Below, in pieces: positions 57,143 through 64,000 of a DNA stretch of 64,000 nucleotides. The stretch is from positions 1 to 64,000 of the forward strand of contig JAVLUZ010000402.1 of NCBI GenBank assembly GCA_036768485.1, written 5' to 3'. This stretch comes from Mermis nigrescens (taxonomy: Eukaryota > Nematoda > Enoplea > Mermithida > Mermithidae). Under the pieces are notes generated by a model. That model did no database searches, was not told where the DNA came from, and saw only the letters and a list, made by a program, of their open reading frames with translations. Position numbers and translations under genes: made by a program. Numbering within the stretch: position 1 is the first letter of the stretch; each line of letters begins with the position of its first letter.

Positions 57143-57524
57143 CAGGCATTTTGAGGGAAAGAAGAGGTTCAAAATATTATATTTTTCCAATTAATTTAAT
57201 ATTTTAACTTTTTTCATTACAGTTGTTTTCATTTTGATTAGAAGACGCCATGAGGGGACGGCTGTGAATGACCTCAATTTAGGGTAATAAGCAGTAAAAA
57301 AGCATGTAAAAATAGCAAAAAAACGCAAGTTCCCTTCAAAATCGGGGGAAGGGTCAAAATTTTCCTGACTTTGGAGAAGTCAGGCGGGGCTCTAGGGACC
57401 ACCGATTCAGAGTGGGAATTCCGCATTCCTTTATATGATTTAACTTGTTTGCGATTCAGTTGTGCTCAATTTTCTGACCCTTCAATCCAATAGTCAGGTT
57501 TTAGAATATTCAGGTCGGAAAACT

Positions 57525-59846
<2,322 letters not shown>

Positions 59847-61873
59847 CCCTACTTTTAATTAGCATGATTTCAGTGCATCAGTCAGCAAACACATACAGTA
59901 ACATACCACAATAATGACAGCAGTCCAAGAACGCGGGAAACAATATTGTTCTTAACATAAATTAATTGCCTCTAAATTTAAAAAATATTGTTAAAAAAAG
60001 ACTCCCTAGATTTTATAACCGTCTACCTTTTGAAATCAATCAGACTGCATAGAATTTAAAACTGAGTTAGATATGCTCTTGATTGTCGGAAGTATAAAGT
60101 TTACTATTTTTTATTAGCTATAGTAAATATATGTTACATTCTAAACAGTCCTGTAAGTTATAGAGGTCGTTCCACATTTAAATTAACTTGGAAACGACAT
60201 ATAACGTACCTACGGGACTTACTTAATGGCTACACTCAGCGCTGGTCAGGTTGCTAGGCGAAACGCCGGACTCAACCACACGAACCCTCAATAACTACGG
60301 TCTCAAACTCCTCGGACCTAAATTCGTCCGTACCTACGGAGCTATTGGCAGCTATGCCCTAAAAACCTAACGCAGTAGTAATTAAGTAACCCCGGAATTT
60401 TGCCCCAGGTCAGTTGACCTATTTTGGACCAAAATAATAATTAACGCTAGAAAGCTTTGTTAAGTTGCTTTCGCCAGAGAATACCTATGGCAAAAAACTA
60501 TTTCTTTTCTGGTTCCTACGAGCACAATGAAGAATGAAAACAACAAAAAAGAGCTCTCAACCAGGCAGTCATCTTACATAAAAATTATGAAATAATTTTT
60601 ATGATTTTTAAATTGAAATTTGGGTGTTTGAATTTGCGATAAAGAAAATAATCAAAAGACAGTCACTTGGATTATTTAAGCCGAGTAATAAAAATAAGGG
60701 CCGTCCACCAATTCCGAACTAAACGCGATTGATCACTATGAAAAAGTTTTGAAAAATGAGCTTGCTAAGCGAGAGTTGTAAACCAAGAGAAACTTAAAGT
60801 TTAAACCTACCATTAAATTATGAAGAGAATTGTAAAAGATTTTAAACTTTAAGAAAATTGAAAAGGTGGGATGTTGGTAAATTAAAAACAAAGTTTTTTG
60901 GCAAAAATTCCAAAATTTCACGCAAATATCAAGTGTAAGGAACACTAACGCTCAGATTTGGTAGTAAAATAAATTTGTAGTATAAACTACATATTAACAA
61001 CAAATGAATTGTGCAAACTTTACAAAACTACTAAGTGTAGAGAATACTAACAGCCAGATTCCCAATTCTGATTTTACGTAGAAAAAAAACTAGAATTTTA
61101 CTTTATTTTTATCCTATTCGACCTCGCCCGACTTCTGCACAGAGAAAGTGGCGAACAAAAAATGTACAAACACGTATTTTCCACTGTCCACCACATTGTA
61201 AACTTTAAAAATCTGAACCTAACGCCCATTGAATGTAAATAAATTCGGTTCGGGCCAGTTTGTTGCCCTTTGATTGTGGTAGGTTTGTATGTGCCAAACT
61301 TATGTTCCACAAAATATTTGATATGATTTATCAATCAAAATACGAAAAAACCTGTTTTTTTCGCCCACTTTACACCTCAGATTTCGAACTTTACACCCCA
61401 TAAACAACTCAATATAACGTTTTTTTGAACGCGGCTCGCTTCGACGTGTAGCCATTAGAAGTTACTTTATTTCTATTTTTAAAAAATTAACCCCAACTTT
61501 TGGCAGAGAAATCTTGGAAAAAATCTGTTTTTTTACTCATCCATTAGAGTGTTAAGTTTAAAACCCTGGTACTAACTGCGTATTGATTGTGAAAAGTTTG
61601 CTGTTAAGCACAAGATAGCCCTTGATCCGTAGTACATTTCTGTCAGAAAAAATTTCCTAAAACTCATAACCGGAGTTGTTGGCAGACATAAACATGTCGA
61701 AAACTCGGCCAAAATGTGTCTTTTTCGCCCCCAGTTTTTCGCACTCTTTACACTCCCATTCGACAATTGAGGCGAAATTCAAAAAACAAAAGTGTTATCT
61801 GCAGAACCTAAATAGATATATGAGTCAAATGAAGTACATGGTTTTGCCAAAAGAATTGAAAAAATGAAAAAGT

Positions 61874-61957
61874 CAGCATTCAGAAGGTTCGAACCCATCA
61901 TTCTTTGTTTAATACCGCATCCGAGAACGGAGTTGTCAACCACTGCGCCAACTCGAC
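61874..61957 (-). pseudogene. tRNA-like sequence, class II size
   Basis: Minus strand: A box TGGCGCAGTGG and B-box-like GGTTCGAACC about 45 bases apart, total about 84 bases as in Leu/Ser tRNAs with a long variable arm. The acceptor ends do not pair well and the T stem is imperfect. It sits inside block a of composite copy 3; I did not find it in copy 1. A tRNA pseudogene or SINE head. Confidence 0.55.
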
Positions 61958-62950
61958 ATATCAGCAGATTTCAGCTTGATTATCCTATTTTGAAAGATAT
62001 TCATCATTCTACTGATGTTTAAGAATAGTGCATTTATGATGATAAAAATAATTATTTATTAAAGACGAGTCAAAAACCTCTGAAATACGAAAAATCTGAT
62101 CAAAATATGCAATACGGAGTTATCTATCGGCATTAGAAAATAGATGTATATATAATTCAAAGTTCACCTCTTCATTCCTCAATAAACACTTGCTGTAGAA
62201 AAGTTTAAAGGTCAGATTCGTTATTCTGACCTCGCGGAGAACATTTTTAAAAGAAAATTCATCATCCACGACGCTCTGGGCGCAAAAATGCTTCTCGGTG
62301 TAAACTTTACACTTGTGCTAATACCGCAATATTGGGTGTATAGAAAAAAATAAACTGGGATCTGTAACGCTAAGGTCAGGGCACCTTTTAAGCATAATTA
62401 GCATGTTCCGCCTACTTAGCGGAGTAGTTGAAGAGATATCGTCTTTCGTCTCGAACCCTTTACACTAAAACGATCACAGATCAAGAAATATTGCGTTATA
62501 AGAAAAAAATTTTCTTTTGAGATTTTGCAACCCTCTACATTATAAAACCGATTGGACTGCACAGAAACCAAAATTGAGTTAGATAAGCTGAGGGACACGC
62601 AAAGAGTAAAAACACGTATACTTTACACTTTTGTGCAACAACCATTGACTGTAAAGAAATTTTAAGGTCAGATTCGTAATCTACAGCTGGGGGGGCAACA
62701 TTTGAAAAAAATTGGCCCTCCGCAAATCATTTGAATTTTGCTTTACACTTTACACGCTCATTGCTAACTCAGTATTGAATGTAAATAAAAGAAAAAAACA
62801 CGGGCATCGAATTTTTTAATTATCCATCGATTAAAAAAACCGCACCTCCCAGGTGTGTGCCGTTGTTGCTGTGAGGGGGGACACAAATTTCGCACTCGCT
62901 GTGATAAACATATAAGAATATTACGATTTTTGTGGAGCTTTATCACATTT

Positions 62951-63273
62951 TCGTCTGCTATTTCGACGAAATCTGAAATAAATTATTAAATTAATGACTT
63001 ATTCAATCCTTCCTTAGCATAAATACACATTATATCTGAGAAGGGCGGCTAATCGAAAATTTTTTCTTAACTTTTCTAATTCAAGCAATAAGAGAATTCA
63101 CTATCAAAAGAACTTTTTTTACTTTCGAGCAATCCTCTTTTTTCTATGATTACTTTCTGTAAAAAATCAATTTAGTCACTGAGTGGAGGAAACGCAAAAT
63201 GCATAACTCATCCCAAGATGAAAAAATTAAAAATTTTAACGATGCATAAATGTAGATTTGAATGACTTAAGAG
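62951..63273. other. No feature seen
   Basis: AT-rich, no ORF of note. Confidence 0.35.
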
Positions 63274-63539
63274 CACACATGGGCGTGGGGTTTGGGGGTA
63301 TACACCCCCCAGAAGTTGAAATACCCCCCCCAGAAATCAAAATACCCCCCCAGAAAATTTTTTTTGCTTTTTTAGCAATTTTTTGATGCCATTGGATAGA
63401 GCTTGATGAGAAACGTCGAAAAATGGTGTTTTTTTGCCATACGACCACTTTTAAGACCATTTTTTGACCTTTAAAAATTTTTTTCACCCCCCCCAGAAAT
63501 TTTTTCACCCCCCCAGAATTTCGGTGCTGCCCACCTATG
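63274..63539 (+). mobile_element. hAT MITE family P, 266 bp
   Basis: CACACATGGGCGTGG...GCCCACCTATG with perfect 8-bp duplication CTTAAGAG (63266-63273 and 63540-63547). The best-preserved copy; the 120-codon minus ORF across it is not a gene. Confidence 0.95.
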
Positions 63540-63654
63540 CTTAAGAGGCGAAATTGAAATTCAAATGGGGTATGCACCCCTAGAAGACAAAATACCAACC
63601 ATTAAAATAGAAATACGCCTAAGAATTCCATTTTTGGAATTCGCTAAAATAGCA

Positions 63655-64000
63655 TTATCAGCCGCTCTGAGAGAAGAGTCAAAAATAGACCTTTCTTGGG
63701 CCAAAATGATCTGAAAAAGTTGCATTGACGTTAAAATAGCATTAAAACTACGTTATTACACACTTTCTGACTACTTTAAAGCATTTTAAAGAAAATTCCG
63801 TGTTCGGCCGTCATTATGCATCCTTTTCGCAACAAAACTTCCTATTTCTCCTATTCTGGGGTCAGACACACACGTGGGCGTGAGGGAGGGGGTTGGGGGT
63901 ATGCAACCCCCAGAAGGCAAAATACCCAACAAGAAATGGCAAATTTCCAACGATACCCCCATAATTTTGTTTTTTTATGATTTTTTTGCTTTTTTCGGGG
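63655..64000 (+). repeat. Family Q piece followed by partial family P
   Basis: GCATTAAAACTACGTTATTACAC and similar Q phrases to about 63865, then CACACACGTGGGCGTG and GGGGGTATGCAACCCCC of a P element that runs off the window. Confidence 0.7.

Noticed and set aside
63236..63598. 120-codon minus ORF
   Set aside because: Lies across a hAT MITE with defined ends and target duplication; open by chance.

Overview
The window looks like a repeat-dense, AT-rich arthropod (probably insect) nuclear contig. The evidence is a TFIIA large-subunit exon, spliced EF-hand exons with ordinary GT/AG sites, an R1/Jockey-like non-LTR retrotransposon endonuclease, and many DNA transposons (hAT and PIF/Harbinger types and TIR-only MITEs). 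There are no bacterial operons, CRISPR arrays or rRNA. I cannot name the species from sequence alone. One 100-base run of N (10928-11027) is an assembly gap.

Host genes are few, all on the minus strand, and split by long repeat-filled introns. At 511-608 lies the exon for the N-terminal helices of the TFIIA alpha/beta precursor. Between 16.7 and 36.7 kb are six exon-like blocks with good splice sites. Four of them (36.6, 29.6, 27.5 and 19.6 kb) join in compatible phase into one candidate secreted protein of unknown family; its third exon is strikingly GC-rich. Two more (18.5 and 16.8 kb) join in phase into a second candidate. Between the first two exons lies a 2-kb Ser/Asn/Thr repeat ORF, mucin-like, with one frameshift. 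At 46.5-48.5 kb are two exons of a calmodulin-like protein; an exon encoding the expected last residues of such a protein lies 7 kb upstream of them, at 55.7 kb, so exon order is wrong for a single gene.

The remainder is mobile or repetitive DNA. (1) A composite, non-coding element of about 5.8 kb at 3052-8854, flanked by TA microsatellite on both sides, has a partial copy at 12.8-15.0 kb and an inverted copy at 59.2-62.95 kb. (2) Several hAT MITE families carry 8-bp target duplications, many perfect; some are nested. (3) Two PIF/Harbinger elements: one decayed (42665-43698, TAA duplication, with transposase and Myb/SANT fragments and a nested hAT MITE), one with a spliced Myb/SANT-like gene that still reads through (55892-57142, CAG duplication). 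(4) A cluster of MITEs shares a terminal motif TATAGTCTGTTTCA but has different interiors; one of them (22151-22696) encloses a tRNA-like sequence. (5) A roughly 3-kb inverted-repeat element at 50.56-53.57 kb has minisatellite arms and unidentified coding remnants in its centre. (6) A 1.6-kb direct duplication (40.4-42.0 and 57.5-59.1 kb) carries a shared 71-residue ORF.

My best candidates for something undescribed are the TA-flanked composite element, the minisatellite-armed inverted-repeat element, and the shared-TIR MITE cluster with its tRNA-like passenger. None can be called a new system without genome-wide copy comparison.
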